Shown piece by piece: positions 16,159 through 25,822 of a DNA stretch of 64,000 nt (the first letter of the stretch is position 1; every line of letters begins with the position of its first letter). The translations under genes and the position numbers were made by a program. The notes under the pieces were generated by a model. The model was not told the DNA's origin. It did no database searches and saw only the letters and a list, made by a program, of their open reading frames with translations. Source of the DNA: Thioclava sp. JE_KL1 (GTDB taxonomy: Bacteria; Pseudomonadota; Alphaproteobacteria; Rhodobacterales; Rhodobacteraceae); NCBI RefSeq assembly GCF_009296265.1, contig NZ_WBJS01000001.1, positions 372,001 through 436,000 on the forward strand, written 5' to 3'.

Positions 16159-19100
16159 TCAGCGCCCCGGCGTCAGCTTGCGGATCAGGACGTAGAAGGC
16201 GGGCACCATGAAGACGCCGATGAAGGTCGCCGCCGCCATGCCCCCCAGCACGCCGATGCCGATCGCGTTCTGCGCCGAGGCCCCTGCCCCGGTCGCAATC
16301 GCCAGCGGCACCACGCCCAACATGAAGGCGAGCGAGGTCATCAGGATCGGGCGCAGGCGGAGCCGCGCCGCCTCGATGGTCGCGGGGATCAGCTCCTTGC
16401 CCTCGGCCTCCAGGTTCTTGGCGAATTCCACGATCAGGATCGCGTTCTTCGCCGCAAGGCCGATCGTCGTGAGGATGCCCACCTTGAAGTAGACGTCATT
16501 CGACTGCCCGAAGACCCAGGCCGAGACCAGCGCCCCCAGCACCCCCACCGGCACGGCGAGCATCACCGAAAGCGGGATCGACCAGCTCTCGTAAAGCGCG
16601 GCAAGGCAGAGGAAGACCACCAGCACCGACAGCGCGTAAAGGTAGGGCGCCTGATCGCCCGACTGGCGTTCCTGATAGCTCAACCCCGTCCAGGCAACCG
16701 CGTAGCCGCCGGGCAGGTCACTGACCAGCTGCTCCATCGCGTCCATCGCCGCGCCGGAGCTTGCGCTGTCCGAAGCCTGACCCGAGATCTCGATCGCATT
16801 GGCCGCGTCATAGCGCGACAGTCTCGGTGCGACGGAAACCCATTTCGTCGTCGCGAAGGATGAGAACGGCACCATTTCACCGGAGGCGTTGCGCGCATAC
16901 CAAGTGTCGATATCCTCCGGCTGCATCCGGTAAGGCGCATCGGCCTGCACGATCACCGGGCGCAGATTGCCGTTGAGATCGAAGTCGTTCACCGATCTGC
17001 CGCTGAAGATCACCGAGAGCATCGAATTGAGATTGCTCAGCGTCAGCCCGAAGCTTTCAGCCTTCTGCTGGTCGATATCGAGCTGCAGCGCCGCCTTGTT
17101 CTCGTCGCCGCTGACGCGGACATTGGTCAGGCGGCTGTCGGATTTCGCCGCGGCCACGAGCTGCTCGCCCACCTCCTTCAGGGCCGTCGTGCCGTTATTG
17201 CCCTGATCCACCAGATACATCTGGAAACCCGAGGAGTTGCCGATCCCGCGGATCGCGGGCGGTTGCAGGAAGAAGACCTGCCCCGCGCGCAGCCCCGCGA
17301 AATGCGCATTGGCCCGGCCCGAGATGGCGGCAGCGGTCTGATCCGCGCCGGTGCGGTCATCGAAATCCTTCAGCTTGGCGAAGACCATCGCGGTGTTCTG
17401 CCCGCCGCCGCCGAAGGAGAACCCGAGCGTCGCGAAGACCGAGGACACGTCGGATTTCTCCTGCGTCAGCAGGTATTGCGTGATCTGATCGACGACATCC
17501 GAGGTCTGCGCCGTGGTCGACCCCTCGGACAGATTCACCATCGCCATCAGCACGCCCTGATCCTCTTGCGGCAGGAAGGACGAGGGCAGCCGGGTCATCA
17601 CGCCCCACGCGCCCGCGAGCACCAGCACGAGAACCAGCGCCATCAGGAAAGGTTTGCGCACGATCCGGGCCACAGCGCTGGCGTAACCGCCCTGCATCTT
17701 CGTGAAGCCCGTGTTGAAGGCGCGCGCAGGCGCAATCGCGCGACCCGTCGAAGGCCGCAGCAGCTTTGCCGCCAGCGCAGGCGTCAGGATCAGCGCGACC
17801 ACGGCAGACAGCACCATCGCGGTGATGATCGTCACAGAGAACTGTCTATAGATCACCCCCGTCGAACCCGGGAAGAACGCCATCGGCAGGAACACCGCCG
17901 ACAGCACCAGCGCCACCCCGATCAGCGCGCCGGTGATCTGGGACATGCTTTTCTCGGTCGCCTTAAGGGGGCTGAGGCCCTCCTCCTCCATCACGCGCTC
18001 GACATTCTCCACCACGACGATCGCGTCATCGACCAGCAGACCGATCGCGAGCACCATCGCGAACATGGTCAGCGTGTTGATCGAATAGCCCGCGACCAGC
18101 AACACCGCGAATGTGCCCAGCAGCACCACCGGAACCGCGACGATCGGGATCAATGTCGCGCGCCATTTCTGCAAGAAGACGAGGATCACCAGCAGCACCA
18201 GCACGATCGCCTCGGCCAGCGTATGATAGACCTTCTCGATGGAAAGCTGCACGAAGGGCGAGGTGTCGTAGGCGATCTGGAATTCGACGCCTTCGGGCAG
18301 CGACGAGGACATGCGATCCAGCGTCGCACGCACCGCCGAGGCCGTATCCACCGCATTCGCGCCGTTCGCGAGGTTCACGCCGAAGCCCGCTGCGTTCATG
18401 CCATTGAACTTGGAGTTGCTGCCGTAATCCTCTTGTCCGATCTCGATACGCGCGACATCGCCCAGATAGACCGCCGAGCCGTCGGCCTCGGTCTTCAGAA
18501 GGATCTTCTCGAACTGCTCGACCGAGGTCAGCTGGCTCTGCGCGGTGATGGTCGCGGTAAATTGCTGCCCTTCGGTGGTGGGCAGATCGCCGAGCGAACC
18601 GACCGAGACGGTCGTGTTCTGCGCCTGCACGGCCGAGGTCACGTCGGTCGGCGTCAGCTGATATTGCTCGAGCTTGTAGGGATCGAGCCAGACCCGCATC
18701 GCGTAGCCCGAGCCGAAGACATTGATCCCGCCCACGCCCGAGGTGCGCTCGATCGCGCCTTTCACTTCGGTGTCCAGAATGTTGCCCAGCTCGACGGTCG
18801 AATATTTCCCATCGGTCGAGACCAGCGCGCCGACCATCAGGATATCCGAGGACGAGCGCGACACGCTCACCCCGGAGGTCTGCACCGCATCGGGCAGCGA
18901 ATTCTCGACCTTGCGGATCTTGGTCTGCACCTCGTTCTCGGCATCGATCGGATCGACCGAGCCGTCGAAGGTCAGCGTCAGGCGTGCCGAACCCTGATTG
19001 GACGAGCTCTCCATGTAGAGCAGCCCGTCGAGCCCGGTGAGCGAGTCCTCAATCGGCGTCGTCACCGAGTTCTCGACCGCCTGCGCGGTAGCCCCGGAAT

Positions 19101-19245
19101 AGCTGGCGGAAATGCGGATCGTGGTCGGCGCGACTTCCGGATATTGCGACACGGGCAGCTGGGTGATCGCGTAGCCACCGGCGAGCATCGTCACCAGCGC
19201 GAGCACGATCGCGAAGACGGGGCGATGGATAAAGAAACGGATCAT
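16159..19245 (-). CDS. RND efflux pump, HAE1-type inner-membrane permease (AcrB/MexB-like)
   Basis: The 1028-residue length is standard for hydrophobe/amphiphile RND pumps. It opens with MIRFFIHRPVFAIVLA, then the periplasmic porter segment VSQYPEVAPTTI. The proton-relay Asp pair lies in GLLVDDAIVVVENVERV near residue 404, and further membrane helices cluster at about 335-555 and 870-1025. The pump would export drugs or other amphiphiles from periplasm or membrane in exchange for protons. The ATG at 19245 starts 7 bases after the stop of the adaptor gene, and an upstream frame extension would put a basic tail before the first helix. No outer-membrane factor gene and no TetR-type repressor is adjacent, so the tripartite pump must borrow a TolC-like channel from elsewhere. 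Confidence 0.95.
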   Translation of the reverse strand: MIRFFIHRPVFAIVLALVTMLAGGYAITQLPVSQYPEVAPTTIRISASYSGATAQAVENSVTTPIEDSLTGLDGLLYMESSSNQGSARLTLTFDGSVDPIDAENEVQTKIRKVENSLPDAVQTSGVSVSRSSSDILMVGALVSTDGKYSTVELGNILDTEVKGAIERTSGVGGINVFGSGYAMRVWLDPYKLEQYQLTPTDVTSAVQAQNTTVSVGSLGDLPTTEGQQFTATITAQSQLTSVEQFEKILLKTEADGSAVYLGDVARIEIGQEDYGSNSKFNGMNAAGFGVNLANGANAVDTASAVRATLDRMSSSLPEGVEFQIAYDTSPFVQLSIEKVYHTLAEAIVLVLLVILVFLQKWRATLIPIVAVPVVLLGTFAVLLVAGYSINTLTMFAMVLAIGLLVDDAIVVVENVERVMEEEGLSPLKATEKSMSQITGALIGVALVLSAVFLPMAFFPGSTGVIYRQFSVTIITAMVLSAVVALILTPALAAKLLRPSTGRAIAPARAFNTGFTKMQGGYASAVARIVRKPFLMALVLVLVLAGAWGVMTRLPSSFLPQEDQGVLMAMVNLSEGSTTAQTSDVVDQITQYLLTQEKSDVSSVFATLGFSFGGGGQNTAMVFAKLKDFDDRTGADQTAAAISGRANAHFAGLRAGQVFFLQPPAIRGIGNSSGFQMYLVDQGNNGTTALKEVGEQLVAAAKSDSRLTNVRVSGDENKAALQLDIDQQKAESFGLTLSNLNSMLSVIFSGRSVNDFDLNGNLRPVIVQADAPYRMQPEDIDTWYARNASGEMVPFSSFATTKWVSVAPRLSRYDAANAIEISGQASDSASSGAAMDAMEQLVSDLPGGYAVAWTGLSYQERQSGDQAPYLYALSVLVVFLCLAALYESWSIPLSVMLAVPVGVLGALVSAWVFGQSNDVYFKVGILTTIGLAAKNAILIVEFAKNLEAEGKELIPATIEAARLRLRPILMTSLAFMLGVVPLAIATGAGASAQNAIGIGVLGGMAAATFIGVFMVPAFYVLIRKLTPGR

Positions 19246-19252
19246 GTTGCGC

Positions 19253-20449
19253 TTACTCCGCCTTCGCCGTGTCGGCGGTATTGTCGGAGCTATCCGTGGC
19301 ATCCTTCACAACGCCCTGCGCGTTGATCGTCACCGGCACCGTCTCGATCTCGGCCCCGTCGCGCAGGTTCTTCAGCCCGTCGAGGATCACCTGATCGCCG
19401 CTCTCGATGCCGTCGGTCACGATCCACGCGTTCTGATAGGTGCCCGCCGTCGTGAGCGTCACTTTCTTCGTCGCGCCATCGGCGGCGATGAAGGCCGAAA
19501 GCGAGCCATCCCCTTCCCGCGTCGTCGCGCGCTGCGGCACGAGGATCGCCTGCGTCGTGCCCAACGTGATCTTCGCGCGCAGGAACTGTCCCGGCAGGAT
19601 CATTCGCTCGGCATTGTCGAACTTGAACCGGAAATCCACCGTGCCCGTCGTCGAGGAGACAGTCGCACCGGGGCTGACAAGCGTGCCGGTGCCGTCATAT
19701 TCCTCACCGGTCTCCAGCAGCAGCGAGACCTTCAGTTGGTCCCCTCGCTGCAGCGTGCCCTGATCGATCCGCTGGCGCACCCGCATGATCCGCGCCGCAC
19801 TTTCCGAGACATCGACATAGATCGGATCGAGCCGCGTCACCGTCGTCAGCGCATCGGACTGGTTCGCAGTAACCAGCGAGCCGACCGAGACGTTGGCCAC
19901 ATCCGGATAGCCGTCGATCGGCGAGCGGATCACCGTGCGGTCGAGGTTGAGCTGCGCGGTCTGCAGATCGGCCTCGGCACTCAACGCTGAGGCCTTGGCT
20001 TGGGCCAGCGTGACCCTGGCCGTCTCCAGATCGCTCACCGAGATCGAGGTCTTCTCAAGCTTGGTGTAGCGGTCCACCTGCGACTGCGCGGCCTGCACAT
20101 TGGCGTCGGCGCTCGCCTTCTCGGCCTCGGCTGCGGTCAGTTCGGCCTGATAGGTATCGTCGTCGATGTGAAACAGCGCGTCGCCCGTCGCGACCTTATG
20201 GCCCGCCTCGTAATCGATCGAGGCGATGGTACCCGCGACGCGCGGGCGGATATCGGTCTGCTCAAAAGCCACCGCGCGGCCCGGCAGGGTGACGGTATAG
20301 GGCACCGATTGCGTCTCGACCTGCTTCACGCCGACCTCGGTCGGGCCTTGAGTGCCACCCGGCATTCCTTGCGCCAGCGCCTGCGCGGCGAACCCGCCGG
20401 CAAGCAGCATCCCAAGCGCGGCGCGCCGCGTCATCCGACCAATACACAT
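19253..20449 (-). CDS. RND efflux periplasmic adaptor (membrane fusion protein, HlyD/AcrA-like)
   Basis: The 398-residue protein has an N-terminal export signal with a basic start and hydrophobic core ending ALAQG (about residues 7-28), with no lipobox Cys. It is followed by the adaptor order beta-barrel/lipoyl/hairpin. The lipoyl half-motif GTIASIDYEAGHKVATGD is at about 70-87, a coiled-coil hairpin of Ala/Glu/Gln-rich helices at about 105-175, and the second lipoyl half IRSPIDGYPDVANVSVG near 178-195. Its C-terminus is acidic and Asp/Ser/Thr rich. It bridges the permease to an outer-membrane channel. An AGGAG box lies 8 bases before the ATG at 20449. It is first in the two-gene pump operon. 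Confidence 0.93.
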   Translation of the reverse strand: MCIGRMTRRAALGMLLAGGFAAQALAQGMPGGTQGPTEVGVKQVETQSVPYTVTLPGRAVAFEQTDIRPRVAGTIASIDYEAGHKVATGDALFHIDDDTYQAELTAAEAEKASADANVQAAQSQVDRYTKLEKTSISVSDLETARVTLAQAKASALSAEADLQTAQLNLDRTVIRSPIDGYPDVANVSVGSLVTANQSDALTTVTRLDPIYVDVSESAARIMRVRQRIDQGTLQRGDQLKVSLLLETGEEYDGTGTLVSPGATVSSTTGTVDFRFKFDNAERMILPGQFLRAKITLGTTQAILVPQRATTREGDGSLSAFIAADGATKKVTLTTAGTYQNAWIVTDGIESGDQVILDGLKNLRDGAEIETVPVTINAQGVVKDATDSSDNTADTAKAE

Positions 20450-20742
20450 ACTGAAACTCCTGTCCGCAGTCCGGTTTTCCCGGCGTTGTTCCGTTTCTAC
20501 GATAGGCCCGCGCTGTTCTGTCGCCACTCGCGCGCGGCCAGAAATGCAAAAACTAATGCTGCGAGCCGTGAAGGCGCGGGATTAAAGACCCGCCTTACCT
20601 ATTGTTTTACCGAGAAATTTTTTTGCGCCAACGCAGCCGCTCGAGATCTCCGCGCCACAATTCCATTGTCAAGTCGCGCCCTTCACGGAGTTCACGTATT
20701 CGCGAGATGCAGGCCGCAAACCGCCTCGCGAGCGCATCGCAT
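20450..20742. other. Intergenic region upstream of the RND pump
   Basis: About 290 bases without a convincing gene, between the pump operon and the cpdB terminator. It includes an AT-richer stretch around 20600-20640 (TTTTACCGAGAAATTTTTTTG), which is the likely location of the pump promoter. I did not find a clear palindromic operator. Confidence 0.55.
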
Positions 20743-20767
20743 AAAAAAGGGGCGCCGGTGGCGCCCC
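20743..20767 (-). terminator. Rho-independent terminator after cpdB
   Basis: Read on the minus strand, GGGGCGCC-ACC-GGCGCCCC is followed by six T residues. It lies 23 bases beyond the cpdB stop and is one of the clearest terminators in the window. Confidence 0.93.
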
Positions 20768-20790
20768 TCTCGATCCCTGTCCGAAGCAGT

Positions 20791-22758
20791 TCACAGCGTG
20801 ATGCGGTAGAGCGCGAAGCCCCCCTCGCCATCGCCTGCGGGCTCGATATCCAGCCCGCGCGATTTGACGTCTTCGAGATAGTCCTGCGCTTTCGGGCCGG
20901 TCTCGAACAGCACCGTGGCGCCCCCGGCAGGCGCGAAGGACCAGTTGGCGTCGGCCTTCGGGTTGATCGTGCCCTTGTCGTGGATGTAGCGCACGATCAC
21001 GTCGCGGTTGGTGTCGGGCGCGCGGTAGATCACCGTCGAGCCATCCGCGCCGGGGAAGCTGCCGCCACCCGACGCGCGATAGTTGTTCGTGGCGATCACG
21101 AACTCGGCCTTCGGGTCGATCGGCTTGCCGTCATATTTCAGATCGACGATGCGGTTCGTATCGGCGTTCACCACCGCACCGTCCTTGTCGAACTTGGCGG
21201 GCTGGGTGATGTCGATCTGATAGGTCACCCCGTCGATCACGTCGAAATTATAGGACGGGAAATCGGGGTTCAGCAGCTTGGCATCCTTCGCGCCGGGCTC
21301 AACCTGATTGAACATGCCCGCCGAGCGCTCCAGCCAGTCCTTCACCTGCGCGCCGGTGACCTTCACCGCCTGCAACGTGTTCGGATAGAGGTAGAGGTCG
21401 GAGACGTTCTTGATCGCCACCGGGCCTTTTGGGACATCGGTGAAGTAATCCGGGCCGCCGCGCCCGCCCGCCTTGAACGGCGCTGCAGCCGACAGAAGCG
21501 GCAGCTTGCCTTCGGGCGTGCCCTCCAGCAGCTTCTTCACATACCAAAGCTGCGCATTCGAGACGATCTGCACGGACGGGTCGTCAGCCACCAGCGCGAA
21601 GTAGGAGTAAAGCGGCGCCTCAGTCTCGCCCACCTTGGCGCGGACATATTTCAGCGTCTCTTCATGCACCTGATCGGTGGCGGCGAGGATCGGCTTGTAA
21701 TCGGTGGTGAGCGGCGTGATCGAACGATCCTCTCCGCGCGCGAAGATTGGGCGGATCTCGGAGGTATGGGTGTCGATCTTCCACTTGCCGCCGTCGCGGC
21801 TCAGCATCAGGTCGATCAGGCCCATATGGTTGCCCCAGAAGCCCGCCTGCACCGCCGGCTTGCCCTGCAGCGTGCCCTTGTCATTGTCGATGCCGGGGCC
21901 AGAGAAATCCTTGCCGGGGAAGTTCAGGTGCTGGTGCCCGGTGATCACCGCATCGATGCCGTCCACACCCGCGAGGTAGAAGGCCGCGTTCTCCATCCCG
22001 TCGCTTTGCGGGCCATTGTCGATGCCCGTATGGGCGAGCGCCACGATGAGATCGGCGCCCTCTTCCTTGATCTGCGGCACCCAGGCTTTCGCGGCCTCGA
22101 CGATATCGCGGGTCTGGTAGTTGCCCTCGAGATGCGCACGGTCCCATTGCATGATCTGCGGCGGGACGAAGCCAATCACGCCGATGCGGATCGGCATCTT
22201 GTTCCCCGCCCCGTCGGTCAGGTCGCGATCGAGGATCAGGTAGGGCGGCAGGTAGAGGTTGTCCTCTCGCGGGGAAGCCCCGAGCTTATGGGCGAAATTC
22301 GCGCAGACCATCGGGAAGTTCGCGCGGTCGTTCACCTTCTTGAGGAAATCCATTCCGTAGTTGAATTCGTGATTGCCCAGCGTGCCGCAATCGTAGCCCA
22401 GCAGGTTCATGCCCGCGATGACCGGGTGGGTGTCGCCCTCCTTCATCCCCTTGGAATAGGCGATGTAATCGGCCATCGGGTTGCCCTGCATGTAGTCGCC
22501 ATTGTCGAACATCATCGTGTTGGCGGCCTCCGCGCGCACCCCCTGGATGAGCGTCGCGGTGCGCGACAGGCCGACCGTGTCGACGGGCTTGTCGGCGTAA
22601 TAATCGTAGGGCCGGATGTGGCAGTGAACATCGGTGGTGCACAGAAGGCGCAGGTGGGCCTGCCCTTCGGCGGCGCGCGCGGTGAACGGGTGGACCAGCG
22701 TGAGACCGCCCGCAGCGGTAGTAGTGATCAGGAATTGGCGACGCGAAATAAGCGACAT
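20791..22758 (-). CDS. cpdB: 2',3'-cyclic-nucleotide 2'-phosphodiesterase/3'-nucleotidase (CpdB)
   Basis: The 655-residue periplasmic enzyme hydrolyses 2',3'-cyclic nucleotides and then 3'-nucleotides for phosphate and nucleoside scavenging. It begins with a twin-arginine signal (SRRQFL, about 5-10) and hydrophobic core, which predicts Tat export. Metallophosphoesterase motifs follow: DVH at 43-45, the later NGDYMQG and GNHEFN, and ITGHQH. The second half is the 5'-nucleotidase C-terminal substrate domain with the NNYRASGGG motif. The ATG at 22758 has a GGAGG box about 9 bases upstream and is preferred to the frame start at 22779. It is monocistronic, with a hairpin of the opp operon upstream and its own terminator downstream. 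Confidence 0.93.
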   Translation of the reverse strand: MSLISRRQFLITTTAAGGLTLVHPFTARAAEGQAHLRLLCTTDVHCHIRPYDYYADKPVDTVGLSRTATLIQGVRAEAANTMMFDNGDYMQGNPMADYIAYSKGMKEGDTHPVIAGMNLLGYDCGTLGNHEFNYGMDFLKKVNDRANFPMVCANFAHKLGASPREDNLYLPPYLILDRDLTDGAGNKMPIRIGVIGFVPPQIMQWDRAHLEGNYQTRDIVEAAKAWVPQIKEEGADLIVALAHTGIDNGPQSDGMENAAFYLAGVDGIDAVITGHQHLNFPGKDFSGPGIDNDKGTLQGKPAVQAGFWGNHMGLIDLMLSRDGGKWKIDTHTSEIRPIFARGEDRSITPLTTDYKPILAATDQVHEETLKYVRAKVGETEAPLYSYFALVADDPSVQIVSNAQLWYVKKLLEGTPEGKLPLLSAAAPFKAGGRGGPDYFTDVPKGPVAIKNVSDLYLYPNTLQAVKVTGAQVKDWLERSAGMFNQVEPGAKDAKLLNPDFPSYNFDVIDGVTYQIDITQPAKFDKDGAVVNADTNRIVDLKYDGKPIDPKAEFVIATNNYRASGGGSFPGADGSTVIYRAPDTNRDVIVRYIHDKGTINPKADANWSFAPAGGATVLFETGPKAQDYLEDVKSRGLDIEPAGDGEGGFALYRITL

Positions 22759-22874
22759 AAGGGGGATCCTCCGAGACAATTGGCTCCTTGTCGGAGCGCT
22801 CTATCCGAGGATCGTAACAGTGCTTTGACCGTCCGGATAAATATCCCGACGTAAGCTCGCACAAATTGGTGTGA

Positions 22875-22897
22875 GCGGGCGGGAAAACCCCGCCCGC
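22875..22897 (-). terminator. Hairpin after the opp operon
   Basis: A 9-bp stem, GCGGGCGGG with CCCGCCCGC, lies 12 bases past the stop of oppF. There is no long T-tract on the minus strand, so its strength as a terminator is uncertain. Confidence 0.65.
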
Positions 22898-22908
22898 CGC
22901 ACAAGAAT

Positions 22909-23922
22909 TCAGCTCTCCGAGAGCACCGCCTGCACTTCCGCAGCAGGGCCGGGGTGGTGGCAGAAGACCTGCCGTCCGGCGACCTCTTCGGTGGGCGGGG
23001 TCGTGGCGCAAATTTCGCTCGCACGCGGGCAGCGAGTGCGCAGCGGGCAGCCCGATGGCGGGTTGAGCGGGCTCGGCAGATCGCCTTCCAGCGCGATCAG
23101 CACCTTGTTGCGCTCGATCTCCGGGTCGGGGATCGGCACCGCCGACAGAAGCGCCTGCGTATAGGGGTGCTGCGGCTCGGCGAAGAGCTTCTCGGTCGCG
23201 CCCGCCTCCATCATCTGCCCCAGATAGAGCACCATCACCTCGTCGCAGACATGGCGCACGACGCTCAGGTCATGGGCGATAAAGATGATCGTGAGCCCAA
23301 GATCGCGGCGCAGGTCTTCGAGAAGCGCGATCACCTGCGCCTGAATCGAGACGTCGAGCGCGGAGACTGGCTCGTCGCAGATCAGGAGCTTCGGCTCCAC
23401 CACCAGCGCGCGGGCGATGCCGATACGCTGACACTGACCGCCCGAGAACTCATGCGGGTAGCGGTTGATCTGGTTCGGCAACAGGCCGACCTTTTCCATC
23501 ACCTCGCGGACCTTCTCCTTGCGCTCCGTGCGGCCCATCTTCGGGCGATGGGTGCGCAGCGGCTCGGCGATGATCTCGCCCACGGTCATGCGCGGGTCGA
23601 GCGAGGCCAGCGGATCCTGAAAGATCATCTGGATGTCGGAGCGGTATTTCAGCATCTGGCGCGGCGAGAGCGGCAGAAGGTCCGTCGTGCCCTGCCAGAT
23701 GATCTCGCCCTCGGCGGGCAGCATCTGGATCAGCGCGCGGGCCAGCGTGGACTTGCCGCAACCGGACTCGCCCACGATGCCGAGGGTCTTGCCCTGCTCG
23801 AGCTTGAAGCTCACGCCATTGACCGCGCGCAGCTTCGGCGGCTCGGTCCAGGGCAGGTCCGAGGCGCGGCGGATGTCGAAAGTGACCCGAACGTCGCGGG
23901 CCTCGATCAGCGGGGTCGTCAT
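22909..23922 (-). CDS. oppF: Peptide ABC transporter ATP-binding protein (OppF type)
   Basis: The 337-residue ATPase energises a dipeptide/oligopeptide importer. Walker A GESGCGKST is near 54-62, the ABC signature SGGQCQRIGIARAL near 165-178, and Walker B LLICDEP is close after it. The C-terminal oligopeptide-transporter extension contains three Cys in the segment CPLRTRCPRASEIC, a motif that in OppD/DppD-type ATPases can hold an iron-sulfur cluster. Its ATG overlaps the oppD stop by 4 bases. Assignment to OppF instead of OppD rests on its position as the second ATPase. Confidence 0.9.
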   Translation of the reverse strand: MTTPLIEARDVRVTFDIRRASDLPWTEPPKLRAVNGVSFKLEQGKTLGIVGESGCGKSTLARALIQMLPAEGEIIWQGTTDLLPLSPRQMLKYRSDIQMIFQDPLASLDPRMTVGEIIAEPLRTHRPKMGRTERKEKVREVMEKVGLLPNQINRYPHEFSGGQCQRIGIARALVVEPKLLICDEPVSALDVSIQAQVIALLEDLRRDLGLTIIFIAHDLSVVRHVCDEVMVLYLGQMMEAGATEKLFAEPQHPYTQALLSAVPIPDPEIERNKVLIALEGDLPSPLNPPSGCPLRTRCPRASEICATTPPTEEVAGRQVFCHHPGPAAEVQAVLSES

Positions 23923-24896
23923 GCGGCGGCCTCCTCGATCGTTTCAATGGAACGGTGACAGGCGCGGGCGCGGCCAGGCGCAAACTCCGCCAGCGGCGGC
24001 ATCACGTCGGCACAGGCCTCTTCGACGAAATCGCAGCGCGGACAGAACGGGCAGCCCTTCGGCGCGCCGGTCATGTTCGGCGGATTGCCCCGGATCGGGG
24101 TCATCGCGCGATCCGCATCCAGACGCGGCAGTGCGGCCAGCAAGCCCTTGGTGTAGGGATGGGTCGGGTTGGCGAACAAGGGATCGACGGGCGACTGCTC
24201 CATCACCTGACCGCCATACATGACGATCGCGCGCTCGCAGAAGCCCGCGACAACGCCAAGGTCGTGAGTGATCAGCACCGTGGCCATGCCCAGCTCGCGG
24301 CGCAGTTCGCCCAGCAGGTCCATGATCTGCGCCTGCACGGTCACGTCGAGCGCGGTGGTCGGCTCGTCCGCGATCAGCACGTCGGGTTTACACAGAAGCG
24401 CCATCGCGATCATCACACGCTGGCGCATCCCGCCCGAGAATTCGTGCGGGAAGAGGCGCACGCGGTTCTTCGCGTCCGGGATCTTCACCAGTTCGAGCAT
24501 TTGCGCAGCTTCGGCCACGGCGGCGCGCTTGCTCAGCCCCTTATGCAGCATCAGCACTTCGGCCATCTGGTCCGAGATGCGCATATAGGGGTTGAGCGCG
24601 GTCATCGGGTCCTGAAAGACCATCGAAATCCGGTCGGCGCGCAGCTTGTTCAGCTCGGGTTCGGGCAGGTTCAAAATCTCCCGCCCCTCGAATTTCACCG
24701 AGCCCGAGGCCTTACCATTCGCGGCCAGCAGCCCGAGGATCGAGAAGCTGAGCTGCGACTTGCCCGAACCGGACTCGCCCACGATGCCCAGTGCCTCGCC
24801 GCGCTCCAATGCGAAGCTGACGCCATTGACGGCGTGCACTTCGCCCTCCTGCGTTCCGAACCGGACGTTGAGGTCGTTGACTTCCAACAATGGCAT
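23919..24896 (-). CDS. oppD: Peptide ABC transporter ATP-binding protein (OppD type)
   Basis: The 325-residue ATPase has Walker A GESGSGKS near 40-47, the ABC signature FSGGMRQRVMIAMAL near 158-172, and Walker B VLIADEPTTALDVT immediately after. The C-terminal extension carries CPFCPRCDFVEEAC, matching the cysteine cluster of peptide importer ATPases. The ATG at 24896 follows an AGGAG site; the frame start at 24926 lies inside oppC. It is the partner of OppF and couples to the OppB/OppC channel. Confidence 0.92.
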   Translation of the reverse strand: MPLLEVNDLNVRFGTQEGEVHAVNGVSFALERGEALGIVGESGSGKSQLSFSILGLLAANGKASGSVKFEGREILNLPEPELNKLRADRISMVFQDPMTALNPYMRISDQMAEVLMLHKGLSKRAAVAEAAQMLELVKIPDAKNRVRLFPHEFSGGMRQRVMIAMALLCKPDVLIADEPTTALDVTVQAQIMDLLGELRRELGMATVLITHDLGVVAGFCERAIVMYGGQVMEQSPVDPLFANPTHPYTKGLLAALPRLDADRAMTPIRGNPPNMTGAPKGCPFCPRCDFVEEACADVMPPLAEFAPGRARACHRSIETIEEAAA

Positions 24897-24897
24897 A

Positions 24898-25821
24898 TCA
24901 GCGCTCCTTCGGGTCGAGCGCGTCACGCAGCCCGTCCCCTACGAAATAGAAACCGAACAGGGTGGTGACGAAGAAGAACAGCGGGAAAGCCAGCTGCCAC
25001 AGCGTGCCGTAGCTCATCGTCCCCGCCCCTTCCGAAATCAGCGCCCCCAGCGATGTCTGCGGCTCTTGCACGCCAAGCCCGAGGAAGGAGATGAAGCTCT
25101 CCGTCAGGATCATCAGCGGCACCAGCAGCGTCGCGAAGACCACGACCACGCCCACGAGATTGGGCAGGATGTGACGCCGGATGATCGTCGGCGCAGGCAC
25201 ACCGATGGCGCGCGCGGCTTCCACGTAATCGCGGTTCTTCAGGGTCAGTGTCTGCCCCCGCACGATCCGCGCCATCTCCAGCCACGAGATCAGCCCGACA
25301 CCCACAAAGAGCATCCCGATGGAGCGGCCATACATGACCAGCAGCAGGATCAGCACGAACATGTAAGGGATCGCCAGCAGGATATCGACGAGGCGCATCA
25401 TGAACCCGTCGACGCGGCCCCCGAAATAGCCCGAGATCGCACCGTAAACCGTGCCCACGGAAACCGCGATCAGCGTGCCGATCACGCCCACCAGCAACGA
25501 GATCTGCGTGCCCTGCACGGTGCGCGCGAACAGGTCGCGGCCCAGATCGTCGGCGCCGAAATAGTGGCCGTTGGCGAAGGACGGCGCGGAGGCCGTGGCA
25601 TCGCCCATCACGTTGTAGTCGATGTCGGAATTGTTCCACGCTGCGAGCAGGTTGCCGAACAGCGCAAAGGCCACGACGAAGGCCAGCAGCCCCAGCCCGA
25701 AGATCGCCGCCTTGTTGTTGAAGAACCGCCGGCGCGCATCCGCCCAGAGCGAGCGGCCCGCCACGTCTTCGCGACTCGTTGCCTCGGCGAGCGAGGTCAT
25801 CTTGGATTCATCTATGACCAT
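24898..25821 (-). CDS. oppC: Peptide ABC transporter permease (OppC type)
   Basis: The 307-residue permease has an N-terminal cytosolic tail of about 30 residues, the OppC_N membrane helix at about 37-57, a periplasmic insert, and then five further helices. The BPD permease signature EAARAIGVPAPTIIRRHILPN is near 205-225. Characteristic text GADDLGRDLFAR lies near 85-96. The ATG at 25821 is one base after the oppB stop; an internal ATG at 25800 is a possible alternative. Confidence 0.92.
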   Translation of the reverse strand: MVIDESKMTSLAEATSREDVAGRSLWADARRRFFNNKAAIFGLGLLAFVVAFALFGNLLAAWNNSDIDYNVMGDATASAPSFANGHYFGADDLGRDLFARTVQGTQISLLVGVIGTLIAVSVGTVYGAISGYFGGRVDGFMMRLVDILLAIPYMFVLILLLVMYGRSIGMLFVGVGLISWLEMARIVRGQTLTLKNRDYVEAARAIGVPAPTIIRRHILPNLVGVVVVFATLLVPLMILTESFISFLGLGVQEPQTSLGALISEGAGTMSYGTLWQLAFPLFFFVTTLFGFYFVGDGLRDALDPKER

Positions 25822-25822
25822 G

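Noticed and set aside
17263-19326. A 687-codon plus-strand frame opposite the RND permease
   Set aside because: It is Arg/His/Asp-rich with no motif and overlaps a clear efflux gene on the other strand.
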